Source: Methanoregulaceae archaeon UXB-2016 (GTDB lineage Archaea; Halobacteriota; Methanomicrobia; Methanomicrobiales; Methanospirillaceae). Taken from it: a DNA stretch of 46,495 bases. The position numbers and the translations under genes were made by a program. This document shows, piece after piece, positions 33,076 to 42,320 of the stretch; positions within the stretch are counted from its first letter, which is position 1, and each line of letters opens with the position of its first letter. The notes beneath the pieces were generated by a model. The model was not told the DNA's origin. It saw nothing but the letters and a program-made list of their open reading frames with translations, and did no database searches. The DNA lies in contig SISS01000020.1 in assembly GCA_004332335.1 (NCBI GenBank), positions 1 to 46,495 of the forward strand, in the 5' to 3' direction.

Positions 33076-34895
33076 TCCATTCTGACTCCATGGAATACGA
33101 GGCGAAAGAGAAGACCCGGATCGCCGAGGAGTGCTCCCTGCTCGTCGACGGGATGGAGGAGGCGCTCACCGTCTTCGCCGCGGTCGAGCAGGGCGACGGC
33201 GACGGGGTCGAGGACGTCGTCCAGCAGGCGATCTCCGAGATCGTCGACACGGCCGACCGGGTGGGGACGAAGAACGTCCTCATCTACCCCTACGCCCATC
33301 TCTCGAACGATCTTGCGGCCCCCGACACCGCGATCCGGGTCCTCGCCCTGATCGAGCAGGGGCTCAACGACCTCGAGGTCTACACGGTCAAGCGGGCCCC
33401 GTTCGGCTGGTACAAGTCGTTCACGCTCCGGTGCAAGGGCCACCCCCTCTCCGAGCTCTCCAGGACGATCGTGCCGGGTGAGGGTGGCTCGGCAGCCGAG
33501 CCGAAGAGCCAGGTCGAGCACTCGTTCTTCGTGATGACCCCTGACGGGGCCGAGCATGAGGTCGACGAGTTCCTGGACGACTCGTCCTTCGGCGCGCTCG
33601 TCAAGAAGGAGCTCGGCATCGCCGTGCCGACCGGGGGGGACCCGGTCCACGTCGAGCTGATGCGGGCGAAGGAGCTCGTCGACTACGAGCCGGCCTCGGA
33701 CATCGGCAACCTCCGCTGGCTGCCGCGCGGCAAGCTCGTCCGGGACCTCCTCGCCGACTACGCGCTCGGAATGGTCCTCGCCTACGGCGGCTCGCCGGTT
33801 GAGACCCCGGTCATGTACGACCTGGGCGACAAGGCGATCTTCGAACATGCGGACAAGTTCGGCGAGCGCCAGTACCGGTTCCGCTCGGGCAACCGGAGCA
33901 TGATGCTCCGGTTTGCGGCCTGCTTCGGGATGTTCTCGATCATGCGAGACATGCACATCTCGCCGAACACGCTGCCACTGAAGATGTATGAGCTCTCGAC
34001 CTACTCGTTCCGGCATGAGCAGCGCGGTGAGGTGATCGGGCTCAAGCGTCTCCGGGCCTTCACCATGCCCGATATGCACACGCTCTGCCGCGACCTGGAC
34101 CAGGCCCTCGTCTGCTTCGAGGAGCAGCTCGGCCTCGGGTGGCAGACCGGGCGCGACCTCGAGACCCCGCTCGTCGCGGCCTTCCGCTGCACGCGGGCCT
34201 TCTACGAGGAGCACCGGGCCTGGGTCGAGAGGCTCGTGGCCAAGTCGGGCTCTCCGATGCTGATCGAGCTCCTCTCGGACCGGGTCCACTACTGGATCGC
34301 GAAGATCGACCTCGCCGCGATCGACGGGCAGGGCCGGCCGATAGAGAACCCGACCGTCCAGATCGACGTCGAGTCCTCGACCCGCTTCGGGATCCGCTAT
34401 CACCTGGACGGCGAGGAGGTCTTCCCGCCGATCCTTCACTGCTCGCCGACGGGCTCGGTCGAGCGGGTGATCTGTGCCCTGCTCGAGCAGACCGCGCACC
34501 AGGCCGTGCCCATGCTCCCCGAGTGGCTTGCGCCGACCCAGGTCCGCGTGGTCCCCGTGGCCGAGCGGCACGTGCAGTTCGCGTCCGAGCTCGCCGACCG
34601 GCTGAGCGCGGCCCGCATCCGGGTCGACCTCGACGACCGCGACGAGAGCATGGGCAAGAAGGTGCGCGAGGCCGGCATGGACTGGGTCCCGTTCGTGGTC
34701 GTGGTCGGGGATGCCGAGATCGAGACCGGCAACCTGATGGTCACGATCCGCCGGCTCTCCGCGCCGAACAAGCCCCACAAGGAGCACTTCTCCGAGGACG
34801 AGCTGACCAACCTCGTCCGGCAGGCGACCGCCGAGATGCCCTTCCGGCCCCTGTACACGGCCCGCCGGCTCTCGGTGCGCCCCCGGTATATCTGA
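33060..34895 (+). CDS. thrS: Threonyl-tRNA synthetase, archaeal type
   Basis: 611 residues from ATG 33060, preceded about 25 bases by a TATA-like ATGTATACGATTTA. Residues 1 to about 140 are the archaeal D-aminoacyl-tRNA-deacylase-like editing domain ([20 protein letters not shown], then [14 protein letters not shown]), not the bacterial N2 domain. The class II core follows ([50 protein letters not shown]), then the anticodon-binding domain ([20 protein letters not shown]). It charges tRNA-Thr. It is the first core gene after the accessory island and looks intact. Confidence 0.97.
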   Translation: MRLLLIHSDSMEYEAKEKTRIAEECSLLVDGMEEALTVFAAVEQGDGDGVEDVVQQAISEIVDTADRVGTKNVLIYPYAHLSNDLAAPDTAIRVLALIEQGLNDLEVYTVKRAPFGWYKSFTLRCKGHPLSELSRTIVPGEGGSAAEPKSQVEHSFFVMTPDGAEHEVDEFLDDSSFGALVKKELGIAVPTGGDPVHVELMRAKELVDYEPASDIGNLRWLPRGKLVRDLLADYALGMVLAYGGSPVETPVMYDLGDKAIFEHADKFGERQYRFRSGNRSMMLRFAACFGMFSIMRDMHISPNTLPLKMYELSTYSFRHEQRGEVIGLKRLRAFTMPDMHTLCRDLDQALVCFEEQLGLGWQTGRDLETPLVAAFRCTRAFYEEHRAWVERLVAKSGSPMLIELLSDRVHYWIAKIDLAAIDGQGRPIENPTVQIDVESSTRFGIRYHLDGEEVFPPILHCSPTGSVERVICALLEQTAHQAVPMLPEWLAPTQVRVVPVAERHVQFASELADRLSAARIRVDLDDRDESMGKKVREAGMDWVPFVVVVGDAEIETGNLMVTIRRLSAPNKPHKEHFSEDELTNLVRQATAEMPFRPLYTARRLSVRPRYI

Positions 34896-34898
34896 CCA

Positions 34899-34914
34899 TT
34901 TTTTCCCTTTTTTT
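34899..34914 (+). terminator. Double U-tract terminator of thrS
   Basis: T6 at 34899-34904 and T7 at 34908-34914, separated by CCC, begin 3 bases after the thrS stop. Tandem U-tracts are typical archaeal terminators. The last bases overlap the stop codon of the convergent transporter gene. Confidence 0.7.
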
Positions 34915-36145
34915 AGCCCAGGGCGACGAGCCACGCCCAGTAGCAGAGGCCCTGCACCAGCACGAGAGGCAGACCGAAAGCGAGGAACTCCCGCAGGGAG
35001 ACCGTCACGCCGCATCGGCGAGCCGCCTCGAGCACGATCAGGTTCGAGGCCGCCCCGAGCGGCGTGAGGTGGCCGGCGATGGTCGACCCGGCCGCGAGCG
35101 CCAGCAGGGCCCCCGCACCGTGGGGCTCGACGAAGGGCAGGGCGATCGCGACGAGCGGGACGTTCGAGACGACCTGGCTGCCGAGAATGGCCACCGCGAT
35201 CAGGGCGGCGGGCGTGCCCGCGGCCGCGCCGAGCGAACCCTCGACGAGCCCCGACGACCGGACGCCGTCGGTCAGGACGAAGAGCCCGACGAAGAGGAGG
35301 AGCGTGCGCCAGTCGACGGCCCGGACGAGTCGGAGGCGGCCCGGCCCGAGCAGGAGCGGGCAGGCCGCAGCGAGTGTGATCGCCACCGGGGGGAGGTCGA
35401 GCGGTCGCTGCACGAGCCCCGCCCCGACCTCAATCGCGATGAGCGAGGCGAGGACCAGGACCGAGAGCAGGACGGGCCGGAGAGATCGGGACGGCCCGTC
35501 CGCGCGGGCCGGGGCGGCGGGCGGGAACGGACGCGCCCTGACAAGATCCGGATAGGAGACCCGGAGCAGGACCAGGACCGCGAGGAGCGAGACGAGCGTG
35601 GGCGGACCGAGCCGGAAGAGAAAGCTGAGGAAAGGGTTCGTGAGGCCGTCGGCTCCGGCGATCAGGAGGTTCTGCGGGCTGCCGAGGGGGCTCGGGACCG
35701 CGCCCGTGGTGACGCCGGCCATGAGCAGCAGGAGCATGGGGACCGGCGAAATGCCCCGCCGCTCGGCGAATCGGAGCAGAAAGGGCGTTCCGATCACCGC
35801 GACCGCGTCGTTCGTGACGAGCGCCGAGAGGAGCGCGACTCCGCCGAGAAGGCCGGCGAACGTGGCGGTCGAGAGCGGCATCCGGTCGAGCCGGTCGAGG
35901 GCCGCGTCCGCGAGCCGGCTCTCGCCGAGGCCGGCTCCGATCACGAAGAGGCCGGCGAGGGTGAGGAGGACGTCCCAGTGGATCGCCCGGAACGCCTCGT
36001 CGGGTGAGACGACGCCTGCCGCGAGCGCCACAAACCCGCCGACCAGGGCCACGCTCCAGGCCGGGAGGGCGAACCTCCCGATACGGCGAACGCCGATGAG
36101 GGCGGCCACGCCGATGAGCAGGGCAAGCGGGAAGAGCGAATCCAT
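34913..36145 (-). CDS. SLC13/ArsB-like ion transporter
   Basis: 410 residues from ATG 36145; a TTG three codons earlier is less likely. About ten to twelve hydrophobic segments cover the protein. Two pseudo-symmetric re-entrant motifs typical of the ion-transporter superfamily are visible: SALVTNDAVAVIGTPFLLRF in the first half and LGSQVVSNVPLVAIALPF in the second, followed by HLTPLGAASNLIV. Family members carry dicarboxylates, sulfate, arsenite or exchange Na+/H+. The substrate cannot be told from sequence. It is convergent with thrS and divergent from a small lipoprotein gene. Confidence 0.85.
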   Translation of the reverse strand: MDSLFPLALLIGVAALIGVRRIGRFALPAWSVALVGGFVALAAGVVSPDEAFRAIHWDVLLTLAGLFVIGAGLGESRLADAALDRLDRMPLSTATFAGLLGGVALLSALVTNDAVAVIGTPFLLRFAERRGISPVPMLLLLMAGVTTGAVPSPLGSPQNLLIAGADGLTNPFLSFLFRLGPPTLVSLLAVLVLLRVSYPDLVRARPFPPAAPARADGPSRSLRPVLLSVLVLASLIAIEVGAGLVQRPLDLPPVAITLAAACPLLLGPGRLRLVRAVDWRTLLLFVGLFVLTDGVRSSGLVEGSLGAAAGTPAALIAVAILGSQVVSNVPLVAIALPFVEPHGAGALLALAAGSTIAGHLTPLGAASNLIVLEAARRCGVTVSLREFLAFGLPLVLVQGLCYWAWLVALG

Positions 36146-36180
36146 AATGGTCAAATATGCGCAGAAGCCATTGGTATCTT

Positions 36181-36648
36181 ATGAAGATGTATCTTGTATT
36201 GGCCGGGCTCCTGGTCGCACTCGCTGTCTGTACGGCCGGGTGCACCCAGACCGGACCGACGGGCAATGCGACCGTGACTCCGACCCCGATCCCGACCGGG
36301 GCCGCAACGCCGGCCGCGACAGTGCCGACCACGGCCAGCGTCACGTCCTCGGCGACGGGCGGGCTCGAGGCACTGCCGGCCGGCCAGGACCTCGCGATCC
36401 AGGTGAACCGGGACCCGCTCAACCGCGACATCACCGTGATCTTCAACGGCGGCCGCGGCCAGGGAGCCGTCCGCGCGATGGAGGCGACCGTGACCCGCTC
36501 GGACGGCACGAGCGAGACGAAGTCTCTCGACTCCCGGACCGGGTCCGAGGCGGTCTTCAAGGGGACCCGCGGCACGGACACGGTCACGGTATCGGCGAGG
36601 ATGACGAACGGTAAGACCTACCGGTTCTTCGAGCATTCGATCAAGTGA
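36181..36648 (+). CDS. Small lipoprotein with a Thr/Pro linker
   Basis: 155 residues from ATG 36181, with a TATA-like CAAATATGC about 25 bases upstream. The signal peptide is MKMYLVLAGLLVALAVCTAG followed by the lipobox Cys. A Thr/Pro/Ala-rich linker runs to about residue 58. A compact beta-rich domain (AIQVNRDPLNRDITVIFNGG, EATVTRSDGTSETKSLDS, KGTRGTDTVTVSARMTNGK) follows. I do not know a named function; similar small lipoproteins with this GG...V.R.DG pattern occur in methanogens. The last 8 bases overlap the convergent reductase gene. Confidence 0.75.
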   Translation: MKMYLVLAGLLVALAVCTAGCTQTGPTGNATVTPTPIPTGAATPAATVPTTASVTSSATGGLEALPAGQDLAIQVNRDPLNRDITVIFNGGRGQGAVRAMEATVTRSDGTSETKSLDSRTGSEAVFKGTRGTDTVTVSARMTNGKTYRFFEHSIK

Positions 36649-37339
36649 GCCCCGGCTCACTCTCTTTTCTGACACGCCAGTGCAGGAGGACGCCCTCCTC
36701 GCAGGGCTGCACATTCGCCAGATCGAGCCGGACGAAGGGCCGGGACGCCGAACACCCGGGGCCGTCGGCGAGGGTCGGGGCCGTGGCGCCGCCGATGATC
36801 ATGTTCCCCGTGAAGACGTAGACCTCGTCCACGAGCCCGGCCGAGAGAAGCGCCCCTATCAGGGTGCCCCCGCCCTCGACCATAAGTCGTCCGACCCCGA
36901 GCAGGGAGAGCTCCTCGAGCAGGACTCCGAGGTCGACCTGCTCCTCGCCGGCGACGACGACCGTCGCGTACGCCTCGAGCGCGGCCCGGCGCTCGGGCGG
37001 GCAGGCGGCCGAGACCGCGACCACGCGCTGCCCGGTCCCCCGGTGGAGCACGGCCGCGTCGAGGGGGCAGCGACCGCGGGAGTCGACCACGACGCGGACC
37101 GGGTGAGGGCCGCGCCCGGCCGCCTCGCGCGCAGCGATCAGGGCCGGGTCCTTGACCGTCAGGGACGGGTCGTCGGCGAGCACGGTCCCGATCCCGACCA
37201 TCACCGCGTCCGCGCCGGCCTTCAGCCGGTCGACGCGCCGGAAGTCCTCCGGGCCCGAGATCTTCACCTGCCTTCGCTCAAAGGTCGAGAGCTTCCCGTC
37301 GGCCGAGACCGCGACGTTCACAACCACGTGGGGTCGCAT
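36641..37339 (-). CDS. 2,5-diamino-6-ribosylamino-pyrimidinone 5'-phosphate reductase
   Basis: 232 residues, full length. RibD C-terminal/RIB7 family: HVVVNVAVSADGKLSTF, AVMVGIGTVLADDPSLTV (NADPH and substrate contacts), VRVVVDSRGRCPLDAAVLH, RLMVEGGGTLIGALLSAGLV. It reduces the ribosylamino-pyrimidine intermediate of riboflavin and hence of FAD and the F420 precursor; archaea do this before deamination. It is a single gene transcribed toward the lipoprotein gene, with 8 bases of convergent overlap. Confidence 0.9.
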   Translation of the reverse strand: MRPHVVVNVAVSADGKLSTFERRQVKISGPEDFRRVDRLKAGADAVMVGIGTVLADDPSLTVKDPALIAAREAAGRGPHPVRVVVDSRGRCPLDAAVLHRGTGQRVVAVSAACPPERRAALEAYATVVVAGEEQVDLGVLLEELSLLGVGRLMVEGGGTLIGALLSAGLVDEVYVFTGNMIIGGATAPTLADGPGCSASRPFVRLDLANVQPCEEGVLLHWRVRKESEPGLT

Positions 37340-37421
37340 GGATCACGGTTGGGCGGCCGGGGATATGGCTCCTCTCCTGCCCGGGGATATCCTTAAACCG
37401 CAGGATTGCCATGACTCGTCC

Positions 37422-37967
37422 ATGCTAGAACTCCTCTTTGCGGCGCGCTGGTCGCCCTACCTGGCCGGGGCCGGGATCGGCCTCCTGGTCTGCCTGGCCT
37501 TCCTGCTCTCGAACCGGCCGATCGGCTGCTCGACCGCGTTCCTGAAGGCGCGCGGGATGCTCGGGGGGCTCGTCTCGCCCGAGCGGGTCGAGTCGATGGA
37601 GTATTACCAGCGGTTCGCTCCGACCGTGGACTGGCAGTTCATGATCGTCCCGGGCGCGATCATCGGTGGCTTCATCGCTTCCCTCCTCTCGGGGACCTTC
37701 GGACTCGAGCTCGTGCCCACCTTCTGGGCCGATCGCTTCGGCGAGAGCGTGGTCCTCCGCTGGGCCGTCGGGCTCGCCGGCGGTATTCTCCTAGGGTTCG
37801 GCTCCCGCTGGGCCGGGGGATGCACGAGCGGCCACGGGATCAGCGGGAACCTCCAGCTCTCCCTCGCCTCCATGCTTGCGGCGGCCGGCTTCTTCATCGG
37901 TGGGATACTCGTCTCGCTCGCGATCTTCGGAATCCCCGACGGTCGGGGCGTATGGGGGCTCGTCTGA
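37422..37967 (+). CDS. YeeE/YedE-family sulfur transporter, first half
   Basis: 181 residues from ATG 37422, with CCTTAAACC about 25-30 bases upstream as a TATA box. Four to five membrane segments. Conserved Cys motifs of the family are present: NRPIGCSTAFLKARG and SRWAGGCTSGHGISGNLQL. The family moves thiosulfate or other reduced sulfur compounds into the cytoplasm. The second half is encoded separately 10 bases downstream, so the transporter is split into two subunits. Confidence 0.87.
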   Translation: MLELLFAARWSPYLAGAGIGLLVCLAFLLSNRPIGCSTAFLKARGMLGGLVSPERVESMEYYQRFAPTVDWQFMIVPGAIIGGFIASLLSGTFGLELVPTFWADRFGESVVLRWAVGLAGGILLGFGSRWAGGCTSGHGISGNLQLSLASMLAAAGFFIGGILVSLAIFGIPDGRGVWGLV

Positions 37968-37976
37968 GGTCGCACC

Positions 37977-38543
37977 ATGACGACGATCCAGGGCATCCGT
38001 AACAACCGGTCCCTCCAGACCGGCCTCGGCCTTCTCTTCGGTATCCTCTTTGGGTTCCTCCTCGTGCGCGGCGGGGCGACCGAGCATGAGGTGATCTGGG
38101 GACAGCTCCTGCTCTACGACTTCACGGTCCTGAAGATCATGCTCTCGGCCGTGCTCGTGGGCATGATCGGGTTCCACCTCCTCCGCTCGCTCGGGCTCGT
38201 CGAGCTGCATGTGGCCACCCCGTCCCTCGGCAGCAACCTGGTCGGGGGGCTGATCTTCGGCCTCGGCTTCGGCCTGCTCGGCCTCTGCCCGGGCACGGTC
38301 GCCGGCGCGATCGGGCGCGGGTCGGTGGACGCGCTCGTCGCGGGAGCGATCGGTCTCCTGATCGGCACGGGCCTCTTCGCCCGCCTCTATCCCCGGATCA
38401 GTCGCGGGATCGCCCGTGCCGGGCCCCTCCCCTGGAAGACGGTGCCCGAGCTCCTCGGCAACGTCAACCCCTGGATCGTGGTCGTGCCGGCGGCGATCGC
38501 GATCCTCGGGCTCTTCTGGGTGCTCGAGACCCTCGGGCTCTGA
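37977..38543 (+). CDS. YeeE/YedE-family sulfur transporter, second half
   Basis: 188 residues, preceded by GAGGTCGCACC. About five membrane segments: LQTGLGLLFGILFGFLLVRG, TVLKIMLSAVLVGMIGFHLL, NLVGGLIFGLGFGLLGLCPG with the family GLCPGT motif, and a C-terminal WIVVVPAAIAILGLFWVL. Together with the preceding gene it reconstitutes the pseudo-dimeric channel. No sulfur-carrier or sulfurtransferase gene is attached here. Confidence 0.87.
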   Translation: MTTIQGIRNNRSLQTGLGLLFGILFGFLLVRGGATEHEVIWGQLLLYDFTVLKIMLSAVLVGMIGFHLLRSLGLVELHVATPSLGSNLVGGLIFGLGFGLLGLCPGTVAGAIGRGSVDALVAGAIGLLIGTGLFARLYPRISRGIARAGPLPWKTVPELLGNVNPWIVVVPAAIAILGLFWVLETLGL

Positions 38544-38556
38544 GCCCGCCGGGGGG

Positions 38557-39426
38557 TTACCCGGACCACCGGTGCTCGTATCCCCGCCGCTCGACCGGAA
38601 CGCCGTCGAGCAGCACCCGCCCGTCCTCGCCCGTGACCTCGCCGATCACCGTGCAGTCGACGCCGGTGACCGGGAGTCGGTCCGGCGGAAGGCAGAAGAG
38701 TAGTTCGAAGTCGCCCCCGCCGTAGAGCGCGAACGCAGTCGCTTCGGGCTCGGGGACCCCGGCCGGGCGCGGCAGGGCCTCGTGCCGGAGACGAAAGCCG
38801 CACCGGTTCACGGCCGCGAGGTCGTAGAGCGAGAGCGCGAGCCCGTCCGAGAGGTCCATCATGGCCGAGGCCCCGGCTCGCCCGAGCGCCCGGCCGGCCG
38901 CCACGCGTGGCTGGGGCTCGAGCAGGGCCAGGCGGTGCACGGTCCATCCCTCGAGCCCGGCCATGGCCTGGCCGGGAGTCCCGGTGACGCAGACGAGGTC
39001 GCCGGGGCGAGCCCCCTGCCGGCGGACCAGGTGCGCGGGCTCGACCTGTCCGAGGGCGGTCGAGACGAGGGTCAGCTCGTCGTGGTGGTCGATGTCGCCG
39101 CCGACGAGCCGGCCCCCGTGCCGGGTGCAGCAGTCGTGGGCCCCTTTCGTGATCTCCTCGAGCCGGGCAGGGTCGTCGAGCCCGGCCGCGAGCAGGAGGG
39201 CGACCGGCTCCGCGCCCATGGACGCGACGTCTGAGAGCGTGACCGCGGCCGCCATCCAGCCGCGCTGCCAGTCGGTCATGTCCTCGGGGAAGTCCGTGGT
39301 CGCGTGGAGCATGTCGGTCGTCAGGACCAGGCAGCGGTCCCCGCACGGGAGGACGGCGCAGTCGTCCAGGATGTCCGCCTCGCCGATCACGGCCCGGACA
39401 GAGGTGAGGAGGGCCCGATCATCCAC
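38557..39426 (-). CDS. thiL: Thiamine-monophosphate kinase
   Basis: 289 residues from GTG 39426, which overlaps the end of the DUF460 gene by 8 bases. AIR-synthase-like fold motifs: ADILDDCAVLPCGD (metal-binding Asp pair), VLTTDMLHATTDFP, AAAVTLSDVASMGAEPVALL, VGGDIDHHDELTLV, VTGTPGQAMAGLE, MMDLSDGLALSLYDLA and LYGGGDFELLF. It phosphorylates thiamine monophosphate to thiamine diphosphate. It is last in the rio2-DUF460-thiL unit. Confidence 0.94.
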   Translation of the reverse strand: MDDRALLTSVRAVIGEADILDDCAVLPCGDRCLVLTTDMLHATTDFPEDMTDWQRGWMAAAVTLSDVASMGAEPVALLLAAGLDDPARLEEITKGAHDCCTRHGGRLVGGDIDHHDELTLVSTALGQVEPAHLVRRQGARPGDLVCVTGTPGQAMAGLEGWTVHRLALLEPQPRVAAGRALGRAGASAMMDLSDGLALSLYDLAAVNRCGFRLRHEALPRPAGVPEPEATAFALYGGGDFELLFCLPPDRLPVTGVDCTVIGEVTGEDGRVLLDGVPVERRGYEHRWSG

Positions 39427-41380
39427 CGCGCCGCACCTCCCGTCCCCGCTCGCTCTGGTACTCGCGGAGCACGCCCACGAGCATCGCCTCCTGCTCTTTT
39501 CGGCGGTGGGTCTCCTGGCCGGCCTCCCAGGCGCCCTCGGCCGTGGCCAGGCGTTCGGTCTCAACGCGGCCGAGGAGCCCCTGGACCTGGACGCCGACCT
39601 CGCCCCCGGCCACGAGGGGCAGGTTGTACTCCCGGCAGAGGGCCACGAGCTGGGGGTCGACCGCGCTGAGGTCGGGCACGTTCAGCACGAGGGCCCGGAC
39701 CTGGAGGTCGGCGAGATCGCGGACCGAGGTCCGGCCCCAGCCGTCGGTCTTGGCCACGTACAGGAGGTCGCCCGCCTGGATTCCCAGGGTCTCGAAGAGG
39801 TGCCGGACCGCGTCGCGTGTGAACGAGTCCAGGACCTTGATCGGTACCCCCGTCGGATCCAGCCGTCCCTCCTCGAACCGTCGGAGCTGGGCCACGCGCC
39901 GTTTGAGCCGGCGCACGCTCTTCTCCTCGCGGCGCAGGCGCCCCCGAAGGCTCTCGATCTCCGCATCGCGGCTGGCGATCTCGGCCGACTCCTGGACTTT
40001 GGCCGCTACCCGTGAACGGGCCCGTTTGAACCGGGCCTCGATCCGCGCGAGCTCCCGATCCTTCCGGGCGCGCTCCTCCTGATACTCCTGGACGAGCGCG
40101 CGGAGCCGCTTGTTCTGACCCTCGAGGAACCGGACGCGTTCGCCGCCTTCGTCGAGCGGCGGCTCGGGGGCAGCCGGCGACGGCGCAGGGACCGGGGCCG
40201 GAGGCCGGACCCGGAGCCCCTCCATCACCTGCTCGAGCGAGAGCCCGCGGACCACACCGGCGCGGACCTCGTCGAGGTCGACGCCGGCCGGGATTCGCCG
40301 CATGAGCGATTGGAACCGGTTGGTGTAGTGGCGATGAGCCTCGAGCGCGGCCGAGAGGGCGTCGCGCTCGTGGTCGTTCGAATAGGGGAACGGCCTCGCC
40401 GCCTCGAGCTTGGCCTCGACGCTGATATCCGACTTCGGCGTGTAGGCCACGGCCGAGAAGGATCGGCGGATCTTCTCGACCGAGAACGGCATCTCGCGGA
40501 CGTCCGAGGCGATCACGAGCGGCCGGCCGACCCGCGTCAGCTCCTCGACCAGGTCGGCCATGGTCAGCTGTCGGCTCGATCGAATCGCGAGCAGGTTGCC
40601 GTCGAGGTCGAGGGCCGCGTAGGCGGTCGTCGTGCCCGGGTCGATCCCGACGATCAGGTAGCGGGGCTTGCCCGTCAGCGGCCGGAACCGGATCCGTTCG
40701 AGCCGCTTTCCCGTGATCCTGACCTGGACGTCGGCGCCATGGTAGGTCGAGACGGGGACCTTATCGCGGGGGACGGGGAGCTCGAAGACCACTCGACTCG
40801 TGCCGCCGAAGGCCCGGGTCTCCTGCTTGGTGTACCGGACCCCGGCGGCCACGAGCTCGGCCTCGATCTCGCGGGCCTTCTGGCGGACCGCGCCGTGGAT
40901 CTTCCGGACGTAGCGGTTCTGGGACCAGCCCCCGCGCCCGGGCGAGCGGTGGCGAGTGACCGCGATCTCGGAGGTGTTCTCGAACGCGATCACCTCGGCA
41001 CCGCTCCCGAGCGCGGCCACGCGGGCGATGGTCCGGGCCTCGTCGTACGGCGAGAGCCGGTTGAACCGGATATTGTACCGTCCCGCGACCTGGGCGAGGC
41101 TCTCGAGCCGCTCGCCGCCGGTCACCTGGACGAGCCGGGTGCCGGGGGGCATGGCCTGGAGAAGGGCGTAGAGCTCGTGCTGGTCGGCCGCGAGCTCCTG
41201 GAGCGAGTCGACCGCGAGGATCTCGGGCCGCTCCTCGGAGAGGCGGCGCAGGAGCCGGAACCGGGTGACCTCGGTCTCCTCCAGGATCTCGCCGTCGACG
41301 AACAGGACGAATGCATAGGTGGGCCGTCGCGATCGGGACCGGACGGATCCCCTGATCACGTCGACCCCGATCACTTTCAT
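39419..41380 (-). CDS. DUF460 (COG2433) RNase H-like protein with coiled coil
   Basis: 653 residues from ATG 41380, overlapping rio2 by ATGA. The N-terminus (MKVIGVDVIRGSVRSRSRRP) and a middle domain (PRYLIVGIDPGTTTAYAALD) each resemble an RNase H/RuvC-like fold. SNDHERDALSAALEAH carries acidic residues typical of the active site. Residues about 420-515 form a long charged coiled coil (RFLEGQNKRLRALVQEYQEE onward). The last 140 residues are a separate domain (LLYVAKTDGWGRTSVRDLAD). It is an archaea-specific family without settled function; a nuclease acting on nucleic-acid junctions or RNA is predicted. Confidence 0.9.
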   Translation of the reverse strand: MKVIGVDVIRGSVRSRSRRPTYAFVLFVDGEILEETEVTRFRLLRRLSEERPEILAVDSLQELAADQHELYALLQAMPPGTRLVQVTGGERLESLAQVAGRYNIRFNRLSPYDEARTIARVAALGSGAEVIAFENTSEIAVTRHRSPGRGGWSQNRYVRKIHGAVRQKAREIEAELVAAGVRYTKQETRAFGGTSRVVFELPVPRDKVPVSTYHGADVQVRITGKRLERIRFRPLTGKPRYLIVGIDPGTTTAYAALDLDGNLLAIRSSRQLTMADLVEELTRVGRPLVIASDVREMPFSVEKIRRSFSAVAYTPKSDISVEAKLEAARPFPYSNDHERDALSAALEAHRHYTNRFQSLMRRIPAGVDLDEVRAGVVRGLSLEQVMEGLRVRPPAPVPAPSPAAPEPPLDEGGERVRFLEGQNKRLRALVQEYQEERARKDRELARIEARFKRARSRVAAKVQESAEIASRDAEIESLRGRLRREEKSVRRLKRRVAQLRRFEEGRLDPTGVPIKVLDSFTRDAVRHLFETLGIQAGDLLYVAKTDGWGRTSVRDLADLQVRALVLNVPDLSAVDPQLVALCREYNLPLVAGGEVGVQVQGLLGRVETERLATAEGAWEAGQETHRRKEQEAMLVGVLREYQSERGREVRRGG

Positions 41381-42246
41381 CTGATCACGGACTCCACGAC
41401 CTCGTCGAGGTCCCGGCCGACCCGGTACTTCCGGGTGAAGAAGGCCAGGACGTTCGAGACGTCGTTTCTGACGATCCGCTCCGAGTTCGGGTGCGCCGGC
41501 TCGACCCACTGCGGCCAGTCGATCAGAACCACCCTGTCCTCGTCGATCATCACGTTGAACTCGGAGAGGTCATTGTGGATGACCCCGTGGCGGTAGGCCG
41601 CCCGGACATACTCGAAGATTCGGTCGAGGACCGATTCGGGGTCGTCGAGCTGTGCGCGGTTGAGGGTCGTGCCGCCGATCAGATCCATCACGACCCCGTG
41701 CCGCTCGATCGCGATCGGCGCCGGCACGGGGACTGCACCGTGAAGCTGGGTGAGGGCCTCGTACTCCCGTTCGGCCGAGAGGCGGGAGGCAAAGATCCAG
41801 GGACAGTGGGTCCGCTCGGGGAGGTAGTCCCGGTTCAGCCGGACCGAATGGAACGAGCGCTGTCCCACGTGGTGGAGCTTGATGGCGACGGGAGCGAGTC
41901 CGAGCCCCTCGTACACGCGCGACTCCTTCCCCTCGCCGATCAGGCACCCGAGCGCCTGGAGCGTGCCCTTGTTGCTGAGCGAGTGGAGGGCCAGGGAGTC
42001 GAGGCCGTTGAAGATCAGAGCGTATCCCCGGTACGGGACCGCGTCGAAGCGGACGAGGTCGCGCGCCATCAACCGGCCGAGCCGGTACTCGAGTTCCGAC
42101 TCGTTGAAATGGGTCGTGCTCTTCAGGTCATCGATGGGGACCCACTCGAACCGGCGCATGAGCCGTTCGAGTGCGAGCATCACCCGGATATCGTAGGGTT
42201 GGAGGGATCGAATCACCTCGGCCGAGAGGGGCATCTGCTCCATCAT
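41377..42246 (-). CDS. rio2: RIO2-type serine/threonine protein kinase
   Basis: 289 residues. An N-terminal winged helix (residues about 8-90: QPYDIRVMLALERLMRRFEW, VPIDDLKSTTHFNESELEYR) is diagnostic of RIO2. The kinase has a P-loop-like GEGKESRVYEG (104-114), Lys123, catalytic HNDLSEFNVMI (224-234) and metal-binding Asp243 in LIDWPQW. RIO2 acts in small-subunit ribosome maturation. Met1, Met2 and Met5 (42234) are all possible starts; the TATA-like element at 42261-42270 is close enough that Met5 may be the real one. Confidence 0.95.
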   Translation of the reverse strand: MMEQMPLSAEVIRSLQPYDIRVMLALERLMRRFEWVPIDDLKSTTHFNESELEYRLGRLMARDLVRFDAVPYRGYALIFNGLDSLALHSLSNKGTLQALGCLIGEGKESRVYEGLGLAPVAIKLHHVGQRSFHSVRLNRDYLPERTHCPWIFASRLSAEREYEALTQLHGAVPVPAPIAIERHGVVMDLIGGTTLNRAQLDDPESVLDRIFEYVRAAYRHGVIHNDLSEFNVMIDEDRVVLIDWPQWVEPAHPNSERIVRNDVSNVLAFFTRKYRVGRDLDEVVESVIR

Positions 42247-42260
42247 TATGCCGTTCCACG

Positions 42261-42299
42261 GATAAAAGCAGCGTGAATCCGGCAGTCAAGGTCATAAAC
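42261..42299. promoter_or_regulatory. Divergent promoters of rio2 and the zinc-finger gene
   Basis: On the minus strand TGCTTTTATC (42261-42270) is a TATA-like box for rio2. On the plus strand GTCATAAACC (42291-42300) lies about 25 bases before GTG 42321. The latter predicts a leaderless transcript and supports the GTG start of the zinc-finger gene. Confidence 0.5.
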
Positions 42300-42320
42300 C
42301 CGGCCGTCGCATTGACTGTC

